From positions 1 through 47,109 of the IMG/VR virus record IMGVR_UViG_3300021371_000029: a stretch of DNA of 47,109 nucleotides. The stretch is one strand, 5' to 3'. The notes below the pieces were generated by a model that saw nothing but the letters and a program-made list of their open reading frames with translations, did no database searches and was not told the origin of the DNA. This DNA comes from a virus. This document shows positions 37,114 through 45,900 of this stretch, one piece after another (positions within the stretch are counted from its first letter, which is position 1; each line of letters starts with the position of its first letter). The position numbers and the translations under genes are program-made.

Positions 37114-40100
37114 TTAAGTACCAGATGCTGCTGCGGCAAGAGCTGGTTTTGTAAGATCCCCTATATAACTAGCATTACCTGTTGTTTGTACAGTTACTCT
37201 TTGCATTTCTTCTCCAAATAGATTAGATATACTTCCTCCAGTACATAAAGCATAGGTACCATCACTAGATGCGCCTGTTTCGCTAGTTACATAAACTAAG
37301 TCTCCAAAATCTGTGGCATTACCTGTTGTTTGTATAGTAACATAGTCTATATGATTTGAATTGCCTGCAGGCTGACCACCAAATATAACTGCTCTCGTAG
37401 CATCTGCGGTAGCAGCCGCCTTTTGATTAGCAATAGTTAAGTCGCCAAAGTCACCACTAGTACCAGAACTAGTAAAGTTCTGATATTTAATTTCGTTGAA
37501 CTTAGTATAACTACTATTAACCCCTCCAAAAAATAGAGCTCTAGTAGAGTCTGCTGCTCCAGTTATCCACGCTCTGATAGCAGGTAAAGTACTAAAATAA
37601 GAAGCATTACCCGTAGTACTTACAGTAATTCTTTCTATATTTGCAAACCAACTACTAATGCTATAGCTAGAGTAAGCCCCACCCCCTGCAAAAAGACCAT
37701 AAGTTCCATTACCAGCACCAGCTAGCTCTGCTTTACCTGCAGTTAAACTACCAAAGTTAGAAGCAGAAGCAATAGAAACGGAAGAGTAATAGTCCATAGA
37801 AGAATAGTTTATCTGACTGCCAGGATTTTGAGAATAGTCAACACCACTAGAACTACCCCCTCTTCCTCCTGCAAAAACAATTCTAGTTCCGTTACTTACA
37901 GCAGCAAGACCACTTGCATATTTACCAAAGCCTAGATTACCAAAGAAAGAAGCATTGCCTGTAGTCGAAATTTGCTTTACATCTCTACTTTGAAAATATT
38001 CTGCACCTGATCCGGTATTACCTCTTCCGTGAGCTATAATAGCTTTATCTCCTCCAGTTACAAAAGGAGGCGGTGTTATACTAGTATCGTTAATAGTTAT
38101 AGTACTAGAAGTAGCTACTATGGTGCCGCTTATACTATCAGTTCTAATTTCTATTTGGAAAGTTTCTGATCCTTCTGTAGTAGCATCTGCTGTGGGAGTA
38201 ACTGTAAATGATCCTGCATCATTATTTATAGTAAAACTACCACTAGAAGTTGTAAAGTCACCTGAGTTAGTAAGAGTATAATATAAAGTACTAGAATTAG
38301 CTACGTTACCTGTAGATACGTTTACAGTTAAAGCTGCACCTTCATTAATACTGCTTGAAGCAGGGGTTACTGAATAAGTTTTACGAAGCGTGAATATATG
38401 AGCAAAGCCACTACCGCTACCAGATCCCGTCTCTCCCAGTCTAGAGCCTATAACTGCACTTTCTCCTTCTATTCCTACTCCTGACCCAAAGCCATCGTTC
38501 TCATCAGTATTAGATCCTTGTAAGGTTGAATATAGATTCCAAGTACTTCCTCCACGTTTATATATATAAGCTTTACCTGAATTAGAAGAAGGGCTATCTA
38601 TATTTTCTGCACCTATAATAATATTATTTGAATCTATGTCTATAGATTTACCAAAGTGATCATTAGCTCCAGGGCTAGGATGAGGTATTCTTTGCTGTTC
38701 TGACCAAGTAGTTCCTGAACGGGTAAATATGTATACAGCTCCTGAGTCCGATACACTACTTACATTTTCAAAAGGTACCCCAACTGCTGCACTATCTCCA
38801 TCTATAGTTACGGCAGTTCCAAATCTAGCACTTGCTTCAGATACACTAGCAGTTAACTTTTGTTGCTGCGTCCAAGTAGTACCTGAACGTGTAAATATAT
38901 AAGCGGAACCAGAGCCGCTATTAGTATCATCATCCCATACACTTCCTGCTATAATGGTGTCTCCAGATATAGCCACAGAATAACCGAATTCATCAAAGGC
39001 AGCCACGTCTGAAGGTTGAATTTTTTGTTGTTGTGTCCAAGTACTGCCAGAACGTGTAAATACATATATAGATCCAGCATTAGAATCAGTATCATCTTCG
39101 TAGTTAGCGCCTACAACAATAGTATCTCCATCTATACCTACAGATACTCCAAACCTATCATTTTCAGCCGCATCTGAAGCTTGAATTTTTTGTTGTTCTG
39201 TCCAAGTAGTGCCTGAACGTGTAAATACATATATAGAACCAGCTGAGAGAGCAGTGGTATCTTCATCCTGTAAACCTATAACAGCAGTATCTCCTGATAT
39301 AGCAAAAGCTGTAGTATTATCACCATCATTTGCTTGAGCATCAGAAGCTTTAAGCTTTTGTTGTAATGTCCAACTACTTCCTGATCTTGTATATATATAA
39401 GCCGCGCCTGAATCAGTTGCTGTATCGTCATCTAGTGGAGCGCCTAAAATAACAGTATCTCCTGATATAGCAACTCTCTCTCCAATCTTATCTAGAGGAT
39501 CAGCAGAAGCAGGAAGCAATAATGCTTCTTGAGACCACACTGAAGGATCGTTTAAAGTTATAGCACTAGAAGTAGCTACTATAGTTCCGCTTGTACTGCC
39601 TGTTCGTATTCTTACAGTAAAAGTTTTTTCAGGCTCATCTACCCCATCAGAAATAGGAGTTAAAGTAAAAGATCCTGTAGTACCGCTTATATTAAAGCTA
39701 CCGCTAGAAACACTAAACTCAGCCGGAGCATCTGTATCCCAGTATAAAGTAGGCTCTCCAGGTACATTAGCAGTAGTTACTGTTACTGTTAAAGTGCCCC
39801 CTTCATTTATAGCAGTACTAGATAATGCTATACTATAGCTAGGAGAATCAAATTCTACAGAATCCCAGTTGTCTGTATTAAATATGTATAATCTATTATC
39901 GCCAGCTACGTAGGCTGTATCTCCGTTTGTACCAGAAGAAGGTAAAGAGCTAACGTTAGCATAATAAGTTACACCCCCACTAGAAACGTCTCCAGGAACA
40001 AATTTACTACCTGAATTATTCCATACTAACGCTTGTCCATCTGTTGGCGCACTTGTAGTAATATCAACATTATTAATGTCATCTATACTACTATTTGTAT

Positions 40101-41196
40101 CTAATATCTTTATCCAATTACCACCATGTGCGAAATATCCTTTTCCAGTAGCATGAACATGTGCAAACATACCGTGATAAGTAGTAGCGCTAGGCAAATC
40201 GCCTTCTGTAGCATACATATTTGCAAATAATACTTTGTTACCTGAACCATCAATATCCCCTGTCATAGTGCCGCCAGACTTAGGTAAAGCATTATCTGCT
40301 GTAGTCCCTTGAGTAGAAGTAGCATAATCACTTGAACTAAATGCTTTAACTTCTGCTAGATTAGTGACTTCGCTGTCCATTAATGCACCTGCAGCTTGTA
40401 CATTAGTAGCGTCTGTAACATCTGCATTAGTTTCTATTGTATCTAATTTAGTACCATCTGTTGCTACGTCACGACCATCAAAGGTACTATTAGTTGTAAT
40501 AGCGCCCGTCATTGCACCTCCCGATAAGGGCAATTTTGTAGCAATGCTATTTGTTACTGTTGTACTAAAATTAGCATCATCTCCTAATGCCGATGCAAGC
40601 TCATTAAGTGTATCTAAAGTCGCAGGGGCTGAGTCTACTAAGTTACTAACTTGTGTATTTACATAAGTTTGAGTAGCAAAGTCTTCTGTGCTACCCGATG
40701 CAGTAACAGATAAAGAGCCGCTGTTATCAGATATCTGTAAAGAACCTAGAGATATTGTACTACCACTAAGGTATAAGTCTTTAAATGCATAAGCTGCGCT
40801 TCCTAAATCATAAGCAACATTTGTAGCAGGAATAACATTTCCAGATATAGCACCTAATTTAGTTTGTACTCTTGCATCTGTGTAATATACATTAGTGCTT
40901 CCTTCACTTACATCATCTGTATCTTTAGTTGCTAAATCGGTATTAAAGTCGCTAGTAGAGTAACTAGTAATAGTTCCAGGTTCGAATTCTGTATTAGAAG
41001 TATTCCAAACAAGGACTTGCCCATCTGTTGGGGCAGCAGTGGTTATATCTACGTCTGTTAAATCATCTATACCTATAGCAGTTGCAGAGCTAGAGGTAAT
41101 ATCCCATGCAGTTTTAGCACTGTTATATGTCCAAGTAGTACCCGACACTGTATGTGTCGTACCATTACTAGGGCTATTTGGAAAGTTTATTGGCAT
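37114..41196 (-). CDS. Fibre with Calx-beta and FG-GAP propeller domains
   Basis: 1360 residues. N-terminus 'MPINFPNSPSNGTTHTVSGTTW', then 'DLTDVDI.TAAPTDGQVLVWN' units. A first Calx-beta domain ('INEGGTLTVTVTT', about 450-555), seven FG-GAP-like blades with 'FGxSVxIDGDTxxVGA...GSxYVFTRSGTTWT', about 560-950, then a second Calx-beta domain (about 960-1050). A C-terminal kelch-like region ('GDLTxx...GTRxxFxGG') ends it. Seven blades suit a closed propeller like integrin-alpha heads. Calcium or ligand binding at FG-GAP sites is inferred. SD AAGGAG. Receptor binding is likely but untested. Confidence 0.8.
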   Translation of the reverse strand: MPINFPNSPSNGTTHTVSGTTWTYNSAKTAWDITSSSATAIGIDDLTDVDITTAAPTDGQVLVWNTSNTEFEPGTITSYSTSDFNTDLATKDTDDVSEGSTNVYYTDARVQTKLGAISGNVIPATNVAYDLGSAAYAFKDLYLSGSTISLGSLQISDNSGSLSVTASGSTEDFATQTYVNTQVSNLVDSAPATLDTLNELASALGDDANFSTTVTNSIATKLPLSGGAMTGAITTNSTFDGRDVATDGTKLDTIETNADVTDATNVQAAGALMDSEVTNLAEVKAFSSSDYATSTQGTTADNALPKSGGTMTGDIDGSGNKVLFANMYATEGDLPSATTYHGMFAHVHATGKGYFAHGGNWIKILDTNSSIDDINNVDITTSAPTDGQALVWNNSGSKFVPGDVSSGGVTYYANVSSLPSSGTNGDTAYVAGDNRLYIFNTDNWDSVEFDSPSYSIALSSTAINEGGTLTVTVTTANVPGEPTLYWDTDAPAEFSVSSGSFNISGTTGSFTLTPISDGVDEPEKTFTVRIRTGSTSGTIVATSSAITLNDPSVWSQEALLLPASADPLDKIGERVAISGDTVILGAPLDDDTATDSGAAYIYTRSGSSWTLQQKLKASDAQANDGDNTTAFAISGDTAVIGLQDEDTTALSAGSIYVFTRSGTTWTEQQKIQASDAAENDRFGVSVGIDGDTIVVGANYEDDTDSNAGSIYVFTRSGSTWTQQQKIQPSDVAAFDEFGYSVAISGDTIIAGSVWDDDTNSGSGSAYIFTRSGTTWTQQQKLTASVSEASARFGTAVTIDGDSAAVGVPFENVSSVSDSGAVYIFTRSGTTWSEQQRIPHPSPGANDHFGKSIDIDSNNIIIGAENIDSPSSNSGKAYIYKRGGSTWNLYSTLQGSNTDENDGFGSGVGIEGESAVIGSRLGETGSGSGSGFAHIFTLRKTYSVTPASSSINEGAALTVNVSTGNVANSSTLYYTLTNSGDFTTSSGSFTINNDAGSFTVTPTADATTEGSETFQIEIRTDSISGTIVATSSTITINDTSITPPPFVTGGDKAIIAHGRGNTGSGAEYFQSRDVKQISTTGNASFFGNLGFGKYASGLAAVSNGTRIVFAGGRGGSSSGVDYSQNPGSQINYSSMDYYSSVSIASASNFGSLTAGKAELAGAGNGTYGLFAGGGAYSSYSISSWFANIERITVSTTGNASYFSTLPAIRAWITGAADSTRALFFGGVNSSYTKFNEIKYQNFTSSGTSGDFGDLTIANQKAAATADATRAVIFGGQPAGNSNHIDYVTIQTTGNATDFGDLVYVTSETGASSDGTYALCTGGSISNLFGEEMQRVTVQTTGNASYIGDLTKPALAAAASGT

Positions 41197-41210
41197 TTTT
41201 TTACTCCTTG

Positions 41211-41244
41211 ATACATGTTAACATGTATATATTCTTTTTGTCAA
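41211..41244 (-). promoter_or_regulatory. Promoter with an 18-bp palindrome over the -10 region
   Basis: ATACATGTTAACATGTAT (41211-41228) is a perfect 18-bp palindrome. On the minus strand TTGACA (41239-41244) is followed 18 bases later by TAACAT, a -10-like box inside the palindrome, and the SD lies just past it. Possible operator for the fibre gene. Confidence 0.5.
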
Positions 41245-41288
41245 TTAATAATTATGTTATTTACTTTATTAGTACTGGCATATAGCAA

Positions 41289-41648
41289 TCATTCAATTAA
41301 ACTCCAAGCCTGATTAACCTCATCCCACTCATATTTATTGCCATCTAAGGGGTGCGCTACTGGCGGTTGCCACTGACAGGTTTCTTCATCTAGCGTCCAA
41401 GAAACAAACGGGCGAGGCGCTAGAAAAGCATTTCGAGCAACGTCATAAGAAAACCCAACTCCAGCAAAGTTCTTTCTAAAGTTGCTATTGTAGCTTGTTT
41501 GCTTCCAAAAACCGCCAAATAGTTGCTCACAAAAGCTAACGCCTAAAGCTTCTTGTTCAACGCCATTTTCATCAAGCAAAACGTCGTTTGTGACTACGAC
41601 TACTCGTTGAACAATGCTCTTATCGTTTATTTCTGCAAAGTGTGCCAT
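41289..41648 (-). CDS. Conserved marine-phage protein (MAHFAEINDKSIVQRVVVV type)
   Basis: 119 residues. 'MAHFAEINDKSIVQRVVVVTND', 'FGGFWKQTSYNSNFRKNFAGVGFSYD' and 'APRPFVSWTLDEETCQWQPPVAHP' match, from memory, a well-conserved cyanophage-type protein by tail-fibre genes. Perhaps a fibre tip or assembly factor. TAATG overlap with the glycine-rich gene. Confidence 0.75.
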   Translation of the reverse strand: MAHFAEINDKSIVQRVVVVTNDVLLDENGVEQEALGVSFCEQLFGGFWKQTSYNSNFRKNFAGVGFSYDVARNAFLAPRPFVSWTLDEETCQWQPPVAHPLDGNKYEWDEVNQAWSLIE

Positions 41649-42571
41649 TAGAATGTAATACTCCCTGATCCAGTAAATTTATAAATATTGTAAGATCCAT
41701 CTTGGGTTACTGTGGGTGATCCAGTAGTAGATGTGGCTGTTGCGGTTGTTCGTAGTATAACAACGCCAGAACCGCCAGAACCTCCTGTTTGTGGTGATGC
41801 AGCACCGCCACCGCCAGAGCCAGTATTGGTTGTAGCGTTTGAGCCATTATTACCACTAGCATTTCCATTACCGCCGCCACCTAACCCGCCGCTTCCAGCA
41901 GTGCCGCCATTTGAATAAACACCACCACCACCACCGGCAGCATAAAAAATTGCCGAACCTGTAATTGACGATTGAATACCTACTCCACCATTTCCAGCAC
42001 CTGTAGAGCTTGAAACGCCAGAATTTTGACCTACAGCCCCTGCACCGCCGCCACCACCAGCAGGGTATGGACTTCCGGGATTTACTTGATTACCGCCAGC
42101 ATTGCCTTCAGATGGTGTATACCCACCAGCATTACCACTCCCACCCATCGTGTGCCCACCAGAAGATGCACCGCCACCGCCACCTGATCCACCGCTAGTA
42201 CCAGAGTCAAGAACCTGCCCACCTTCACCGCCACCAGAAGATGATAAATTTATTGATCCCCCGACAAACGAACTATTTGATCCACTCGAATTTCCAGAAC
42301 CCCCGCCGCCAATAGTTACTGTGTACGCTTGGGCAAGTAAAGTTTGCATGCTTGTGAAAGACCTATATCCTCCAGCACCCCCGCCACCGCCACCGTCATT
42401 ACCACCGCCTCCACCACCGGCTACTATTAAAAGATCTACTACCACAGCTAAACCGGGCCAATTATTACTTCTATTTTCATCAGCAACATTATTAGCAGAA
42501 AAAATACCAGAAGCAGATTCAGCACCTACTGAAGATTTTTTGCCAATAATTGATGAATTATAACGCTGCAC
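41648..42571 (-). CDS. Glycine-rich fibre adhesin, GTG start
   Basis: 307 residues. The middle is made of poly-Gly runs and 'GGSGGGGG' strings broken by Asn and Ser, of the kind that forms polyglycine-II sandwiches in T4-like tip adhesins. The opening '(V)QRYNSSIIGKKSSVG' is typical for marine phage members. The GTG at 42571 overlaps the upstream TAG as TAGTG with GGAG eleven bases away, so it is preferred over an ATG at 42595. Probably receptor-binding. Confidence 0.7.
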   Translation of the reverse strand: MQRYNSSIIGKKSSVGAESASGIFSANNVADENRSNNWPGLAVVVDLLIVAGGGGGGNDGGGGGGAGGYRSFTSMQTLLAQAYTVTIGGGGSGNSSGSNSSFVGGSINLSSSGGGEGGQVLDSGTSGGSGGGGGASSGGHTMGGSGNAGGYTPSEGNAGGNQVNPGSPYPAGGGGGAGAVGQNSGVSSSTGAGNGGVGIQSSITGSAIFYAAGGGGGVYSNGGTAGSGGLGGGGNGNASGNNGSNATTNTGSGGGGAASPQTGGSGGSGVVILRTTATATSTTGSPTVTQDGSYNIYKFTGSGSITF

Positions 42572-42924
42572 TAGCTGATCTCCTCGTAGGAACATACAGC
42601 TTCAAGGTCAGAGGCAGCGCTGGCAGTTAGCCTTAAAGCATCACCTTCTTCTAAATAAATAGCTTTAGCTAAAACGTCTAAAGTTGCATCAGCTGGAACT
42701 ATTACAGTTTTAGCAATGTGATAAGCAGTACTAGACCTATATAGATCTACTGTAATTTCTGCGTTGTTAGTACCATCAACATTGCTCACATACAGCGCAT
42801 TTACCTTAAACACTTTGCCAGAAGAGGCTGAGTTTGTAACGATTGCCGTTGCAGAGGTGCCAACTGCTTGCACCGCCGTTTTACCCGTAATGGTAGCGAC
42901 ATTAACTATGTTAGGATTTGCCAT
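42571..42924 (-). CDS. Conserved structural protein (MANPNIVNVATITG type)
   Basis: 117 residues, 'MANPNIVNVATITGKTAVQAV', 'KVFKVNALYVSNVDGTNNAEITVDLYRSS' and 'IYLEEGDALRLTAS'. A beta-sandwich of the kind placed next to fibres in marine myoviruses (from memory). AAGGAG upstream. Role in the virion is inferred from family occurrence only. Confidence 0.7.
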   Translation of the reverse strand: MANPNIVNVATITGKTAVQAVGTSATAIVTNSASSGKVFKVNALYVSNVDGTNNAEITVDLYRSSTAYHIAKTVIVPADATLDVLAKAIYLEEGDALRLTASAASDLEAVCSYEEIS

Positions 42925-42939
42925 CCTTATTCTCCTTTA

Positions 42940-45900
42940 TTATCCAAATACAATAGACATTGCTATTGCCTTACCTGTTGTTACTGCGTTCTGAACCGCA
43001 GGACCTTGAGGACCTCTAGGGCCACTTACTGCTACCCATTGACTAGAACTTCCATCTGCATAGTATACATATAACGTAGCTGAATCAGAATTAAACCATT
43101 GATCTCCATTAGCAGCCCCGCTAGGGGGCGTAGTACCTACACTAACAGTTGACCCTGCAGGTCCGCTTACCGATACCCATTGATTAGAGCTACCGTCTGC
43201 ATAGTATATATACATAGAACCATCAGCACTATTAAACCATTGATCTCCGTTAGAAGGAGAACTAGGAGCAGTGTCAGATACTGAAACAGAAGATCCTCCT
43301 GAAGCTACGTTAGCTGGGGCCCAATTACTTTGAGAAGTATTCCATATTAGTGCTTGACCATCTGCAGGAGCAGTATTAGATACATTATTTAAATCTGCAA
43401 GAGCAACATTAGCACTTACAGTAGTATCTAATATTGATCCTTCTAGAACTTCTAATTCAAACCATGTAAGAGAACTAACGTTTACTGTCCTACTATTTTG
43501 CGAATATGCGGATACCTGAAAATAGTCTCCTTCAACAACACTCTCAATGCCTGTAAATACTGCAGGAAAATCCCCGCCTGTAGATGATATATCAAAATTA
43601 GTAGTTACAGCATTTGCACCATTCTTCATTATTTTAATAATAAATTGATCTGTTACACTACTACCTTCAGCAGAAGCTTTAAGTCTTACTTTAGTTACTC
43701 CTGCTGGTATAATAAATTTTCCATCAGCTAATGTAGTGGTAAGTAAATTAGCTGTGCTATTATCCTCAGATCTAGTATTAAAATTAAGTATAGTTTGCGT
43801 CGTTGAACTTATACTTTGATTAGCTGGTAATTCAAGTCTTGCATATTTTTTAATAGGGGAGCTAGTTATATTTAAATTAGCAGATATTCCCCCACTAATA
43901 CGAGCATCAACTCTAGCATCTGTATAGTATAAATTACTAGTACCTTCAGTAAGTTCATCAGTATTAAAAGGGTTACCTATTGCTACTGAAGCGCCCATAC
44001 CACTATGATTAGCACAGTAGTAATATAAAGCAGGGGTTGAATTGTCTACTGCTATTTGTACATACGCACTAGCAGATCCTGCTGTACCGCTGGTAGTAAC
44101 ACCAGTTGTATATTCTGAACCGCCTCCATGTGTTCCGTCTGAAGTAGTAGAAAACCTTAGAGGGTGACTAGAGTTAGTACTATCACTTTGATCAAATTTA
44201 TAGGTTCTTCCTGGCTCTAATGATATAGTAGTTTGTTGAGCTCCGTCTATATAGAAATTACCGCCACTAACTGTTACTGCCGCTGTACTTGCTGAAGCAG
44301 ATAAATTAGCTTGTACAGCATTAATGTTACTAGCGTTACTAATAGTATTAGCACTTACAGTGCCTAACTGTGCAAGTATAGTAGTGCTAAAGTTAGCATC
44401 ATCTCCTAGAGCAGCCGCTAACTCATTAAGAGTATCAAGAGTTGCGGGTGCAGAATCTACTAAGTTTGCAGTAGCAGTATTAACATAAGTCTCTGTTGCA
44501 TATCCTGCAAGAGAAGGTATAGTTGGTTGATTAGTTAGATCGTTGTATGAACCAGACGTTGCTACAGTTGCAAGAGATGGTTGATTAGTTAAGTCATTGT
44601 ATGAACCAGACGTTGCTACAGTTGCAAGAGATGAAGTATTAGCTTTAATAGATATTTCCGTTCCTACATATGCTTTTGTTGCATATGTAGCAAGACTTGC
44701 ATTAGTTAATTCATTCACAAGGTCTACCGCAAGAGACGTGCTTGTCATAGCAATACCTAGTCTTGCATTATGAGTGTCGGCAGTAGCAGAAATAGTACCA
44801 TCTTCTACAACAAAATAAGTAGTACCGGCAGTAAGCCCAGAAAGTCCAGTATGAATACCGCCCTCTACAGTGACATCAGGAGTACCTCCAGAAGTTGCTG
44901 CAATACCATGTATCTTTGTAGCGTCTATATTAGATTCTACAAATTCACCTCTAATATTCATTCCAACCCATATACTAGAGTCTGCCGAACTGTTATGAGT
45001 TCTAGGATCTAGTCTAGTTCCCATACCCTTCCTGTGAGGGTCTACTACTATTCTACCTTCATAACGCCAGCCGTTATCTCTAACATGGGATGCACTACCA
45101 TAGTTGCCTCCGTTTGAGGTTGGAGTCTCCTGATTGTTTGTAATAGTCCCGTTAGAAGCAACTTCCATAGAACGAATATATCCAGCATCATGGGTGGATG
45201 AAAATTGTGTAAATTGTCTAATATAAGTATGAACTAAAGTACTTGATCCAGATAAGAAGGTAAAGTCTCCATTTGCAAATTCAAAACGGTCTTCACCAAA
45301 ATTCCTTTCAGATCCATAAGTTGAAGGAGTGGTCCCATTTGCCTCGTAAGTTCTATACCTTAAATTGTCAACATTTGTTCCTCCTGAGCCGCCTACTAAC
45401 CATGCAACAACAAATTTATCATTTGTAGGATCCCATGCGACTTTAGCGGGCATTGAAGTTCCAGTATAAATAGATGCTGGAGTAGTGGCGTTTCCTACAG
45501 TATATGTTCCGTTATCCCAATCTACATCAAAAATTTCTAAATCACCAGCCTGAGGTCCCCCATTCAAACTACCACTTACGGCAGCAAATCTGCCTTCAGT
45601 TATAGAAGAAAATCCAACCCCTCTAGGGTCAATACCTCTATCTATAGTAATTTCATTTGAAAAAGATACAGAACTACTAGTTCCATCCCAAGTTCCTCTT
45701 ACTAGTCTAAGACGAGTACCACTGCCATCATCAGCGCGGGTATACATTATTATAAATTTGTAATTTCCCGCACTACTTCCAGCAAAATCATATACAATTT
45801 TTTCATTCCATGTAGATTCATAACCAAAGCCTGCATCTGTAGCACTAGTCCAAGAAATAGTACTTCCACTTATAGTTCCGAATCCGTAGGCATAATCGCC

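Noticed and set aside
42102-42563. Proline-rich frame on the plus strand
   Set aside because: Shadow of the glycine-rich adhesin on the opposite strand (Gly codons read as Pro).
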